From Cerasibacillus terrae (GTDB lineage Bacteria; Bacillota; Bacilli; Bacillales; Amphibacillaceae), in the NCBI RefSeq assembly GCF_008039555.1, contig NZ_VDUW01000002.1, forward strand, positions 62,001 to 126,000: 64,000 bases of DNA, read 5' to 3'. The notes beneath the pieces were generated by a model, which saw nothing but the letters and a program-made list of their open reading frames with translations, was not told the origin of the DNA and made no database searches. Shown in pieces: positions 35,597 to 44,396 of the stretch (positions are counted from its first letter, which is position 1; the number at the start of each line of letters is the position of its first letter). A program made the translations under genes and the position numbers.

Positions 35597-37598
35597 TCAT
35601 CATCAAGAACTTTCACAAGAAGAACAAGAAAAATTATTACAGAAATATGATGCTGAATCAAATACAAGGAATTTGTCTGGTATTGTTGCTTGGGTTATCT
35701 TTGGAATCTTAATCGCATTTTCCTTATTTCAATTATACACAGGGGCTTTCGGACAATTAACTGCCTATCTTCAACGAACCATTCACTTAGGATTTGCGTT
35801 AGTGTTGATCTTCTTTTTATATCCGGCTAGGAAGACTGGTTCTAAACGAAAAGTTGCCTGGTATGATTATATTTTAATATTATTATCGATTATTGTAACA
35901 GGCTATTGGCCTGTATTTTATGAAACACTTGTCCAACAATTTGGTGGTATTACAGAAGCCCAAATGGTCATTGGGGGCTTAGCGATTCTACTTGTCTTAG
36001 AAGCAACACGACGTGCTGTCGGATTACCAATTACCATCATTGCGATAGCTTTTTTAATGTATGCTTTATTTGGCCCGTATATGCCAGGAGAACTTGCCCA
36101 TAGGGGGTTAAATCTAGAACAACTAATTCATTCCATGTATTTTACAACGGAAGGGATTTTAGGTACACCATTACAAGTATCATCCACATATATATTCTTA
36201 TTCTTACTATTTGGGGCTTTTCTTGTTCAAACAGGAGTAGGAAACTATTTTAATGATTTAGCCATCTCGCTTGCTGGAAGACGTACAGGTGGGCCTGCGA
36301 AAGTAGCCATATTTTCTAGTGCATTACAAGGGACTATTTCTGGTAGCTCTGTTGCAAACACGGTAACAACAGGTTCCTATACAATACCATTGATGAAACG
36401 GCTTGGTTATAAGAAGAACTTCGCTGGAGCAGTAGAAGCAGCCTCTTCAACCGGTGGTCAAATCATGCCACCAATTATGGGAGCTGCAGCATTTCTAATG
36501 ATCGAATTTGCCGGTGTTGGTTACTGGGAAATTGCTAAAGCAGCACTGATTCCTGCCATTCTTTATTTTTCAGGAATTTGGATTATGACACATTTAGAAG
36601 CGAAAAAACTAGGTTTATTAGGATTACCAGAAAAGGATATTCCTCCAAAGAAGGAAGTATTCAAGAAAATTCATTTACTACTTCCTATTTTGGCGATTAT
36701 ATGGTTTTTATATCGTGGGTTTAGTATTGAACGAACCGCTTTATATGGAATTTTAGCAACGATTATTGTCAGTCTGTTCTTAAAGGAGACACGAATTACA
36801 CCAAGGAAATTTATTGAAGCGCTAACATCTGGTGCCAGAACAGCACTAGGGGTTGCTGCAGCAACAGCTGCTGCTGGTATTATCGTTGGTGTAGTGACTA
36901 AAACAGGTTTAGGTTTAAAGCTAGGAAATGGTTTAGTTGGCATGGCTGAATCCATTACATCATCGCCAAAAATGTTACTGTTATTAACACTATTTTTCAC
37001 AATGATTGCTTCCTTAATATTAGGAATGGGTTCACCAACGACAGCGAACTATATTATTACATCAACAATTGCATTACCAGCAATTATTGCTTTAAATGAT
37101 CAAATAGAGTTTGCGATTCCAGTTCTAGCTGCACATATGTTCGTCTTTTACTTCGGAATTGTAGCCGATATTACACCACCAGTAGCCTTAGCAGCCTTTG
37201 CGGCAACAGGAATATCTGGTGGGGAACCAATTCGAACCGGAATTAACGCTTCCAAACTTGCAATTGCTGCGTATATTATTCCGTACATGTTTGTTTTACA
37301 ACCAGAATTATTAATGATTGATACAACATTAAAAGGCGTACTCTGGATTATTTTAACAGCTATTACCGGAATGATTGCTATAGGAGCCGGGTTAATTGGA
37401 TATTGGTACCGAAAACTCTATTGGTTCGAAAGAATTTTAGTAGCGATTGTTGGTCTCATGCTCGTTTATCCGGAAGGGTATACGGATCTTATTGGTTTAG
37501 GGGCATTCATCTTCATGCTTGTTTTACAATTTGTTGTAAAGAATAAACAGGATAATCAGGAAGATAACCAAAAACAATTAGAGAAAATGAATGCATAG
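35580..37598 (+). CDS. TRAP transporter fused permease subunit (DctQ-DctM, 4TM/12TM)
   Basis: The ATG at 35580 follows AAGGAGTG. The 672-residue membrane protein fuses a small DctQ-like N-terminal part (about residues 30-180, four to five helices) to a large DctM-like part. The DctM part has the conserved sequence G-R-R-T-G-G-P-A-K-V-A-I, S-G-S-S-V-A-N, and G-M-G-S-P-T-T-A-N-Y near residue 485. It uses the Na+ or H+ gradient to import the acid bound by the TAXI lipoprotein. It is the last gene of the TAXI-DUF1850-permease unit. Confidence 0.94.
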   Translation: MTKENDHHQELSQEEQEKLLQKYDAESNTRNLSGIVAWVIFGILIAFSLFQLYTGAFGQLTAYLQRTIHLGFALVLIFFLYPARKTGSKRKVAWYDYILILLSIIVTGYWPVFYETLVQQFGGITEAQMVIGGLAILLVLEATRRAVGLPITIIAIAFLMYALFGPYMPGELAHRGLNLEQLIHSMYFTTEGILGTPLQVSSTYIFLFLLFGAFLVQTGVGNYFNDLAISLAGRRTGGPAKVAIFSSALQGTISGSSVANTVTTGSYTIPLMKRLGYKKNFAGAVEAASSTGGQIMPPIMGAAAFLMIEFAGVGYWEIAKAALIPAILYFSGIWIMTHLEAKKLGLLGLPEKDIPPKKEVFKKIHLLLPILAIIWFLYRGFSIERTALYGILATIIVSLFLKETRITPRKFIEALTSGARTALGVAAATAAAGIIVGVVTKTGLGLKLGNGLVGMAESITSSPKMLLLLTLFFTMIASLILGMGSPTTANYIITSTIALPAIIALNDQIEFAIPVLAAHMFVFYFGIVADITPPVALAAFAATGISGGEPIRTGINASKLAIAAYIIPYMFVLQPELLMIDTTLKGVLWIILTAITGMIAIGAGLIGYWYRKLYWFERILVAIVGLMLVYPEGYTDLIGLGAFIFMLVLQFVVKNKQDNQEDNQKQLEKMNA

Positions 37599-37603
37599 AC
37601 GCT

Positions 37604-37638
37604 AAAAAGATGAAGAAAAACTTCTTCATCTTTTTTTA
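37604..37638 (+). terminator. Terminator of the TRAP operon
   Basis: AAAAAGATGAAG pairs with CTTCATCTTTTTTT around a short A-rich loop. Confidence 0.9.
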
Positions 37639-37656
37639 CTGTCTATGCATATTAAT

Positions 37657-37718
37657 TGTGGATATGTGTATTAATGTTTCTTTATATATCCACAGCATGT
37701 GCATAACATTGAGGATAA
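37657..37718. promoter_or_regulatory. Cluster of four DnaA-box-like nonamers upstream of ridA
   Basis: Read as TTATNCACA on the appropriate strand, near-matches lie at 37657-37665 (minus, ATATCCACA), 37686-37694 (plus, ATATCCACA), 37698-37706 (minus, TTATGCACA, exact) and 37710-37718 (minus, TTATCCTCA). The last three start exactly 12 bases apart. The rest of the 37639-37903 gap holds the ridA ribosome binding site and nothing else I recognise. Confidence 0.45.
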
Positions 37719-37903
37719 CTCCATATTTTGTATCATTTTATTAAAAAATCAAGATGTGGTAGGAATGAAAGAGGGATACAACAGGAATATGTGAGTAAGT
37801 TTGGGGATAAATAAACCTTAATAACCCATCGTAAACATTCAGAAAATACATTTATCATGTTATAATAGGAATGTACTTTTTAATATAGGAAGGGGAATCA
37901 TTC

Positions 37904-38278
37904 GTGAAAGCTATTCATTCAGAAAAAGCACCAGCAGCAATTGGACCATATTCACAGGCCATTCAAGCAGGTGATTTCATTTTTGTATCTGGTCAACTAG
38001 GAATTGATCCTACTACTGGGGAACTTGCTTCAGGCGTAGAGGCACAAACGAAACAAGTGCTAGAAAACTTAAAAGCAATCCTTTCAGAAGCAGGTAGTGA
38101 CTTTTCACAAGTGGTTAAATTCACTATTTATACAACATCCATGGATGATTTTGGTACAATTAATGAAATTTATGGAAGTTACTTAGAAGAACCATATCCT
38201 GCAAGAGCGACAATAGAAATAAGCCGTTTACCAAAGGATGGTTTAGTGGAAATGGATGTTATCGCCTATAAAAAATAG
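37904..38278 (+). CDS. ridA: RidA family enamine/imine deaminase (YabJ-like)
   Basis: The protein hydrolyses reactive enamines and imines made by PLP enzymes, releasing ammonia. The 124-residue product starts at a GTG with AGGAAGGGG upstream. It has the family motifs [15 protein letters not shown], the catalytic Arg in P-A-R-A-T-I-E and the terminal V-E-M-D-V-I-A. It would act as a cytoplasmic trimer and stands alone here. Confidence 0.95.
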   Translation: MKAIHSEKAPAAIGPYSQAIQAGDFIFVSGQLGIDPTTGELASGVEAQTKQVLENLKAILSEAGSDFSQVVKFTIYTTSMDDFGTINEIYGSYLEEPYPARATIEISRLPKDGLVEMDVIAYKK

Positions 38279-38340
38279 TTATAACTATTTCCTAGGAAAT
38301 TTTGTCGAAAAATTGGATATATGAAAAGAAGAACTTGCTA

Positions 38341-38585
38341 TTATTCATATTTAGCAAGTTCTTCTTTGATTTGTTTTCTTATTTTATCTAAACATTGTTC
38401 AGGTGTATCAGCAAATACCCGCTTATTATTTACAATGGCATATGGCTTTACGCGACATAATCCACAGAATGATAAGCAGTCATTTACTAATACAGCAACT
38501 TCTGGAAATTCCTCTTCTAGAATGGATTCTATATCTAATGAGGTGATTGCATTTGCATCACAAACTTCAACGATGACTATCCCAT
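38341..38585 (-). pseudogene. DUF1450 (YuzB-like) gene with disrupted start
   Basis: The minus strand encodes a complete DUF1450-like protein body of about 78 residues with E-V-C-D-A-N, N-D-C-L-S-F-C-G-L-C and K-P-Y-A-I-V-N-N, ending at TAA (38341-38343). The reading frame is open for about 20 codons upstream to a TGA but contains no ATG, GTG or TTG. The only well-placed ATG (38583-38585, behind AAGAAGTGAT) is one base out of frame and meets TAG after two codons. Loss of a single base in codon 3 would explain this. Alternatives are a sequencing error or initiation at a rare AUA codon (38578-38580). Confidence 0.7.
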
Positions 38586-38844
38586 CGCGATCACTTCTTT
38601 TCTGTAATGAATTTACCTCGTTCTTTATATATCATGAAGATTTAACCCTACTTTATACAAGTAGTAGGAGCATGTTTTCCTTAGCTGAAAAGCTAAATGC
38701 AAGCATACCTGTGAAAAATCTATTAAGTTAAATGTATCTATTTAACTTATCATAACATGTTGTAAAAGCTAATGCCTTAAGTTACATATTGTTTATCTAT
38801 TAAGCTAATCGTTTTATCTATATCCCACCCCTTTTTTATGAAGT

Positions 38845-40065
38845 TTATCTTGTAAAAGAGTGAGAGTGTTTTCCTTCGTATTCATATTTATGCCAAACAA
38901 ATAGTGTAATAATCCCACCTAAAATAAGGATTCCACTTGTAACAAAAAATACAGCAGAGAATCCAAATAGCCCTGCAAGAACTCCTCCAAGGGCAGGACC
39001 TGTCATATTTCCAAAAAACCGTAAGCTCGTATTATAGCCCAATACCTCACCTTGCATCGATAATGGTGCTTCTTGTCTGATATAGGCAATTCGAAGTGGG
39101 ACAATCCCCCCTAGAGAGATTCCAAGTAAAAACCGTAAAACAACTAATTGCCAAATACTTGTGACAAAGGCCCCTGGTAAGTAAACTATTCCAGCAACGA
39201 ATAACAAGACAATTAAAATTTTCATATATCCGATACGATCCCCTAAATTCCCCCATCTGCGTGACATTAATAAATTTCCAAGTCCAGCAGCTGAAAAGGT
39301 AACACCTGAAATAAAGGCAATATTAGCAGGACCATTTATTTCTGCAACATATAGTGGAAGGATTGGTTGTATACTGAAATGTGCTATTTGAACAACCGCT
39401 GACATTAGTATGACGATTAGTAGCACAGGATGTTTCACAATGTGTAAGATAACTTCTTTACTGGAATAAGAGTCTTTTTCCTGACTCGTAATCTTCATTT
39501 GGATTTCTTTTACCCCAAATGAGACGATGATGGCAGATAATAATAAACTAAGTGCTGTCCATTTAAATGTGGCTGCATAGCCAAACATATCTGCAAAAAC
39601 TCCACCAATCATTGGACCTAATAATGCACCAGTAATACTACCTGTTTGGAGTGTCCCTAAGACTTTTCCTGCAATTTTTGTCGGAGTTTGTGTAGCAATC
39701 AATGCTTGGGACATTGATACAAATCCAGTGAAAATTCCCATGAAGAATCGTAGGAAAAACAGCTGCCATTCATTTGTAGCAAAACCCATTAAAAAGACAG
39801 ACAGACTCATCCCGAGAGCAAAAAAGACTAATATTTTTTTTCGTCCATGTACATCACCAAAGCGTCCCCAAATTGGCGAAAAAATAAAAGCTGTGACAAA
39901 GGTTATTCCAAAAATCCATCCAGACCAGCTTTGTACATAACTATCTGAGAAATTCCCCATAGAATCTACATACAATGAAATGAATGGTAGTACCATTGTC
40001 ATACTTCCAGCAGTAAAAAAGTTTGCGATCCACATAATTCCCAAATTACGCTTAACATCTCGCAT
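38845..40065 (-). CDS. MFS drug-efflux transporter
   Basis: The 406-residue protein has 12 hydrophobic helices and the MFS loop motif G-R-F-G-D-V-H-G-R-K-K. A motif-C-like segment G-A-L-L-G-P-M-I-G-G in helix 5 is typical of drug antiporters; NorA/Blt/YttB-type proteins are the nearest I can think of. The ATG at 40065 has no ribosome binding site close by. A strong GGAGGAAG (40087-40094) instead precedes an in-frame ATT at 40081-40083, which would add six residues, so the true start may be AUU. Confidence 0.85.
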   Translation of the reverse strand: MRDVKRNLGIMWIANFFTAGSMTMVLPFISLYVDSMGNFSDSYVQSWSGWIFGITFVTAFIFSPIWGRFGDVHGRKKILVFFALGMSLSVFLMGFATNEWQLFFLRFFMGIFTGFVSMSQALIATQTPTKIAGKVLGTLQTGSITGALLGPMIGGVFADMFGYAATFKWTALSLLLSAIIVSFGVKEIQMKITSQEKDSYSSKEVILHIVKHPVLLIVILMSAVVQIAHFSIQPILPLYVAEINGPANIAFISGVTFSAAGLGNLLMSRRWGNLGDRIGYMKILIVLLFVAGIVYLPGAFVTSIWQLVVLRFLLGISLGGIVPLRIAYIRQEAPLSMQGEVLGYNTSLRFFGNMTGPALGGVLAGLFGFSAVFFVTSGILILGGIITLFVWHKYEYEGKHSHSFTR

Positions 40066-40269
40066 TGGATAGTTGATAAAAATACACTTCCTCCATATAT
40101 ATTTCGATACTCTAAATATATATTATAAGGAAGGGATTAGAAAATGAAAGTTATCTGCTCATAAGAATGAATGGCAATATCCATCTTTTTAAAGTAATTA
40201 GTTGGTTAAATGTTTATGACACTGTAAAATGGATATGTTGGAAATACTACTTTATCGCAGATTAACTGG

Positions 40270-40394
40270 CTGTAAGACCTCCACTTCAAGAATTCAAGAT
40301 ACTCAGGAATGATAAGTGGAGGATCAACAGGCAGTAAAGGCCCGATTCGTTCAACCTACAGTCAGTGAGAGAAGAATAAAACTCCCACTGATTG
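40270..40394. ncRNA. Orphan structured element, possibly a relic of an IS200/IS605-type end
   Basis: Two strong hairpins lie in the 398-base gap between two MFS genes. The first pairs CTGT (40270-40273) and CCTCCACTT (40278-40286) with AAGTGGAGG (40314-40322) and ACAG (40327-40330). The second pairs 40359-40371 with 40382-40394, 12 of 13 positions, around a 10-base A-rich loop. The octamer ACTTTATC occurs just outside both ends. No protein is encoded. The form recalls the non-coding right end (omega RNA) of TnpB-type elements, but no transposase is present. The remaining parts of the gap (40066-40247 and 40410-40463) show nothing clear. Confidence 0.5.
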
Positions 40395-40463
40395 AAGTTT
40401 CACTTTATCAATTTTCCCACGGGATTTTTAACAATATATTAGTAAATTATTGGAGCTGAAGAT

Positions 40464-41987
40464 ATGCAAAAGGAAATGGAAAAAAAGTCCTCGCAAACGT
40501 GGGCAATTATCTTATTTACGATTGCTGTATTTATGTCTGGTCTTGATAACGGTATTATAAGTACGGCATTAACAACGATTGGTGACTCTTTCCATGTTTC
40601 ACCTTCTTGGGGAACTTGGTCTGTAACCATTTATACATTCGGAATCGCAATCAGTGTGCCAATTATTGGGAAATTATCAGATCGATATGGGCGGAAAAAG
40701 CTATTTCTTGTGGAAATTACGCTATTCGGTATTGGTTCTTTACTCGTTGCATTAAGCCCAAATTTCACCTTCTTATTAGTATCTCGATTCATTCAAGCAA
40801 TTGGTGGTGGGGGTATTTTTGTCATAGGAAGCTCTCATATTCTTGCTACATTACCAAAGGAAAAGCAAGGAAAGGCACTCGGGGTTTTCGGTGGAATGCA
40901 TGGACTTTCAGCTGTTATTGGACCAAATTTGGGAGCATTCATTTTGCAATTGACCGGTCAATGGCAGTGGATGTTTTTAATTAATATCCCGATTGTTATC
41001 TTTTTAATTGTATTTGGTTTTACTAAAATACATGAAACAAAGGCACCGCAAACAGAATCCCTAGACATGTTGGGTTCGATTATATTAAGCATGGGGATTC
41101 TTGCATTAATGTATGGGTTAACAAACCTTGATAGTACGTCTTGGATATCTAGTTTACTCAGTGAAAATGTATTTCCCTATCTCATTGTTGGAATAATCTC
41201 CTTTCTTATTCTAATTAAATATGAAAAATCAATAGAAGAAAAAGGGAAAGATCCCATTATTCCGTACTCTTTAATTCAAAAGCGCTTGTTTCGTATGACA
41301 TTATTAGTTGGCTTACTTTCTGGGGGATTTTTAGCAGGAATTATTTTTATACCAGCATATGTGCAACAAGTACTCCATATTCCAGTTGAGCAAGCTGGTT
41401 ATTGGTTAACCCCAATGGCATTAGCATCTGGAATTGGTGCAGGTCTTGGTGGGGTGTTAACAGATCGGATTGGTGCTAGAAAAACATTGATGATTGCTGG
41501 AGTTGTCGGATTTATTGGTTTCATTTTATTTCCGATTTGGGTAAATGGTTTTTTTACATATCTCATTGCTAGTATTCTTGCGGGAATTGGTCTTGGCTTT
41601 TTATTAGGTGCACCATTAAATGTTCTTGTAGGGGAAAGTGCACAAAAAGGGCAACAAGGAACGGCATTGGGGACATTATCATTAATTCGTCAAATTGGTT
41701 TAGCACTTTTTCCGACCCTCTATGCTGGTTTGATCACAGGAGCATATACGAAATTAAATAATACTTTAGATGAAATGACTAACTTACCGTTTATTTTTGC
41801 TGATGCGAATAATTACGGAGATCTGATGGAGCAAGTAGAAAAAATAGCAGATGTGTCAAAGCAACAAGAAGTTTTAAAGATGATTTCGCAGACGTTAGAA
41901 TCAGGATTTTCTAAAATGTTTATAACTGCTGCGATATTAGCAGTCATTACATTCATAATTGGTGCATATTTAAATAAAAGAAAATAA
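40464..41987 (+). CDS. MFS transporter, DHA2 (EmrB/QacA) family, 14 helices
   Basis: The 507-residue protein has about 14 hydrophobic segments. It shows the DHA2 signatures L-D-N-G-I-I-S-T-A-L at helix 1, G-K-L-S-D-R-Y-G-R-K-K in loop 2-3 and a Gly-rich Q-A-I-G-G-G-G-I-F at helix 4. Motif C reads G-P-N-L-G-A-F. Such proteins export lipophilic cations and other toxic compounds in exchange for protons. The Asp of motif D1 is retained. A GGAG site precedes the start and a terminator follows. It is not linked to a TetR gene here. Confidence 0.9.
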   Translation: MQKEMEKKSSQTWAIILFTIAVFMSGLDNGIISTALTTIGDSFHVSPSWGTWSVTIYTFGIAISVPIIGKLSDRYGRKKLFLVEITLFGIGSLLVALSPNFTFLLVSRFIQAIGGGGIFVIGSSHILATLPKEKQGKALGVFGGMHGLSAVIGPNLGAFILQLTGQWQWMFLINIPIVIFLIVFGFTKIHETKAPQTESLDMLGSIILSMGILALMYGLTNLDSTSWISSLLSENVFPYLIVGIISFLILIKYEKSIEEKGKDPIIPYSLIQKRLFRMTLLVGLLSGGFLAGIIFIPAYVQQVLHIPVEQAGYWLTPMALASGIGAGLGGVLTDRIGARKTLMIAGVVGFIGFILFPIWVNGFFTYLIASILAGIGLGFLLGAPLNVLVGESAQKGQQGTALGTLSLIRQIGLALFPTLYAGLITGAYTKLNNTLDEMTNLPFIFADANNYGDLMEQVEKIADVSKQQEVLKMISQTLESGFSKMFITAAILAVITFIIGAYLNKRK

Positions 41988-41989
41988 AT

Positions 41990-42034
41990 ACAAAAACCAT
42001 TACATTCTGTTTTGCGAAGTAATGGTTTTTTTGT
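41990..42034 (+). terminator. Terminator after the DHA2 transporter
   Basis: ACAAAAACCATTAC pairs with GTAATGGTTTTTTTGT around a 15-base loop. Confidence 0.85.
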
Positions 42035-42192
42035 ATTTTGATTACACGTAAAAATGATGAAGATAGTAAAGTTTCATCGATATATATTGAAAAAAGGTAA
42101 AAACATATATCGATAAAGATAGAAATATAGTGCTAACAAAAGGCTATTTACACCAAATTTTTTGAAAAGTTGCATGTTTTTAAAAAATCCAC

Positions 42193-42221
42193 TTGTCTAA
42201 ATTATTTAAATGGTATATAAT
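42193..42221 (+). promoter_or_regulatory. Sigma-A promoter of the first opp operon
   Basis: TTGTCT at 42193-42198 and TATAAT at 42216-42221 are separated by 17 bases. A leader of about 85 bases follows before the TTG start of oppD. Between the preceding terminator and this promoter (42035-42192) I see only AT-rich sequence. Confidence 0.7.
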
Positions 42222-42310
42222 TTAAGAAATCTAAATATTACGTTTGTATTACAATTTGAAAAATAAAAAAACTGGCCGAAAAGTCTCAACCAGAAAGGGG
42301 AGAGGGTCTT

Positions 42311-43348
42311 TTGACATATAAACAGCAAGAAAAAGACTTACTAAAAGTAAAAAAATTACATACGGGTTTTTATATTGAGGGAAAGTTCCATCATGCAATA
42401 GAAGATATTAATTTAGAGGTAAAACCAAAAGAAGTTGTTTGTGTCGTAGGTGAATCAGGTTGTGGGAAAAGTGTCATGTCGTTATCAATTATGCAATTAT
42501 TACCTAAAGGTATATCTAAAATTAGTGATGGTGAAATTTTATTTAATGGAGAAGACTTAGCGAAAAAAACGGAAAAAGAGATGAATAAAGTACGTGGCCG
42601 TGACATCGCTATGATTTTCCAAGAGCCTATGACCGCCCTAAATCCAGTTTTTACGATAGGGTATCAGTTGCAGGAAGTTCTGTTCAATCATTCTAATATC
42701 AATAAGAAAGATGCAAGAAAAAGAGCAATCGAATTATTACGAGAAGTTGGTATCCCTAGAGCGGAAAAAATAATAGATGAATATCCACATCAATTATCAG
42801 GTGGAATGCGACAACGTGTTATGATTGCGATTGCAATCGCATTACATCCTAAATTATTGATTGCTGATGAACCGACAACTGCTTTAGATGTTACCGTACA
42901 GGCGCAAATTTTAGAGCTATTAAAAGATATTCAAGAAAAAGAAGATATGGCAATTATGCTTATAACACATGATTTAGGCGTGGTTGCCGATATAGCAGAC
43001 AGAGTTATTGTAATGTATGCAGGGCAAATTGTGGAGGAGGCAAAAGTAGTAGACCTGTTTACCAAACCAAAACATCCATATACAGAAGCGCTATTAAAGA
43101 GCATTCCTCGAATGGAAGAGGTAACTGATAAATTAAATACAATTCAAGGAGTCGTCCCTCCCATAACAAATATGCCTGAAGTTGGATGTCGATTTGTTGA
43201 TAGGTGCCATAAAGCTTTTGACAGCTGTAAAAAGGTATCACCACAGCTTGGAAATGTAAATGGTGATCAGCATTTAGCAAGATGTCTCCTTTATGAAAAG
43301 TGCTATCCAAGTGACTACAGCGAAGAAAAGGAGGAAATCAGTTTATGA
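42311..43348 (+). CDS. oppD: Oligopeptide/dipeptide ABC transporter ATP-binding protein (OppD/DppD)
   Basis: The 345-residue ATPase starts at a TTG behind GGGGAGAGGG. It has Walker [10 protein letters not shown], the signature L-S-G-G-M-R-Q-R and Walker [13 protein letters not shown]. The C-terminal oligopeptide-transporter domain has Cys residues near 298, 302, 309 and 325, the pattern of the Fe-S or metal motif in OppD/DppD proteins. It pairs with OppF, encoded next with an ATGA overlap. It is the first gene of a D-F-A-B-C operon. Confidence 0.93.
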   Translation: MTYKQQEKDLLKVKKLHTGFYIEGKFHHAIEDINLEVKPKEVVCVVGESGCGKSVMSLSIMQLLPKGISKISDGEILFNGEDLAKKTEKEMNKVRGRDIAMIFQEPMTALNPVFTIGYQLQEVLFNHSNINKKDARKRAIELLREVGIPRAEKIIDEYPHQLSGGMRQRVMIAIAIALHPKLLIADEPTTALDVTVQAQILELLKDIQEKEDMAIMLITHDLGVVADIADRVIVMYAGQIVEEAKVVDLFTKPKHPYTEALLKSIPRMEEVTDKLNTIQGVVPPITNMPEVGCRFVDRCHKAFDSCKKVSPQLGNVNGDQHLARCLLYEKCYPSDYSEEKEEISL

Positions 43349-44364
43349 GTGAACAGGTAAAAATAGAGCAAGAGCAGAAAAGTAATGTAAGTGCTAAGGA
43401 CAATATACTTCTTGAAGTAAAGAACTTAAAAAAATACTATCCAGTAACAGCAGGTTTTTTTAAAAGAAAAGTAGGGGATGTAAAGGCTGTTGATGATATT
43501 TCAATCACCTTAAAAAGAGGGGAGACTTTTGGTTTAGTAGGTGAATCGGGTTGTGGGAAATCTACAACAGGTAGAACGATTTTACGATTAACTGATGCCA
43601 CTGACGGACAAATTTTATTTGAGGGCAAGGATATAACAAAATTAAAAGGATCGAGCCTTCGTAAATTCCGAAGAAACATCCAGATGGTTTTCCAAGATCC
43701 GTACGCATCATTAAATTCGAAAATGATGGTAGGTCGTATTGTAGACGAACCTATTCGTAATTTTACTCGTCAGACTAGTAAGGAATTAGAACCAGAGGTA
43801 AAAGCATTACTATCAAAAGTAGGGCTTCGTGAAGAAGATTATTATAAGTACCCACATGAATTTTCAGGTGGTCAACGTCAACGAATTGGAATAGCTCGAG
43901 CATTAGCATTACAGCCGAAATTAGTAATTGCGGATGAACCTGTTAGTGCATTAGATGTATCGATTCAATCACAGGTATTAAATTTATTGAAAGAAATGCA
44001 AACTGAATTCGAATTAACTTATTTATTTATTGCCCACGATTTAAGTGTGGTTAAACATATGAGTGACAGAATTGGAGTCATGTATCTAGGGAATATGGTT
44101 GAAGTTGGAGATAATAATGCTATTTATAAAGAGCCGCTTCATCCTTATACAAAGGCCTTGACGTCCGCAATACCAGAACCTGATCCGTTAAAGAAAAAAG
44201 AACGAATTATTTTAGAGGGAGATGTGCCAAGCCCGCAGAATCCGCCTTCTGGTTGTGTGTTTCATACTAGATGTCCAGCAGCAATGCCGGAGTGTAAGAA
44301 AGTAATACCACAATTGAAGGAGGTGAGGTCTAAGCATAAGGTCGCATGTCTTTTATATGATTAA
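43345..44364 (+). CDS. oppF: Oligopeptide/dipeptide ABC transporter ATP-binding protein (OppF/DppF)
   Basis: The 339-residue protein has Walker [10 protein letters not shown], signature F-S-G-G-Q-R-Q-R-I-G-I-A-R-A-L, Walker B V-I-A-D-E-P-V-S-A-L-D, and the C-terminal P-S-P-x-x-P-P-S-G-C-x-F-H-T-R-C-P motif with further Cys residues. It completes the ATPase heterodimer with OppD. The first ~20 residues are a charged extension. It overlaps oppD by 4 bases and precedes the binding-protein gene by 32 bases. Confidence 0.94.
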   Translation: MSEQVKIEQEQKSNVSAKDNILLEVKNLKKYYPVTAGFFKRKVGDVKAVDDISITLKRGETFGLVGESGCGKSTTGRTILRLTDATDGQILFEGKDITKLKGSSLRKFRRNIQMVFQDPYASLNSKMMVGRIVDEPIRNFTRQTSKELEPEVKALLSKVGLREEDYYKYPHEFSGGQRQRIGIARALALQPKLVIADEPVSALDVSIQSQVLNLLKEMQTEFELTYLFIAHDLSVVKHMSDRIGVMYLGNMVEVGDNNAIYKEPLHPYTKALTSAIPEPDPLKKKERIILEGDVPSPQNPPSGCVFHTRCPAAMPECKKVIPQLKEVRSKHKVACLLYD

Positions 44365-44396
44365 TTTATTCAAAATTTAAAAAAGGGGGACTTTCA

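Noticed and set aside
38321..38731. Plus-strand open frame of 136 residues
   Set aside because: It is antisense to the DUF1450 reading frame, which has a recognisable protein family; the plus frame has no family features or good ribosome binding site.
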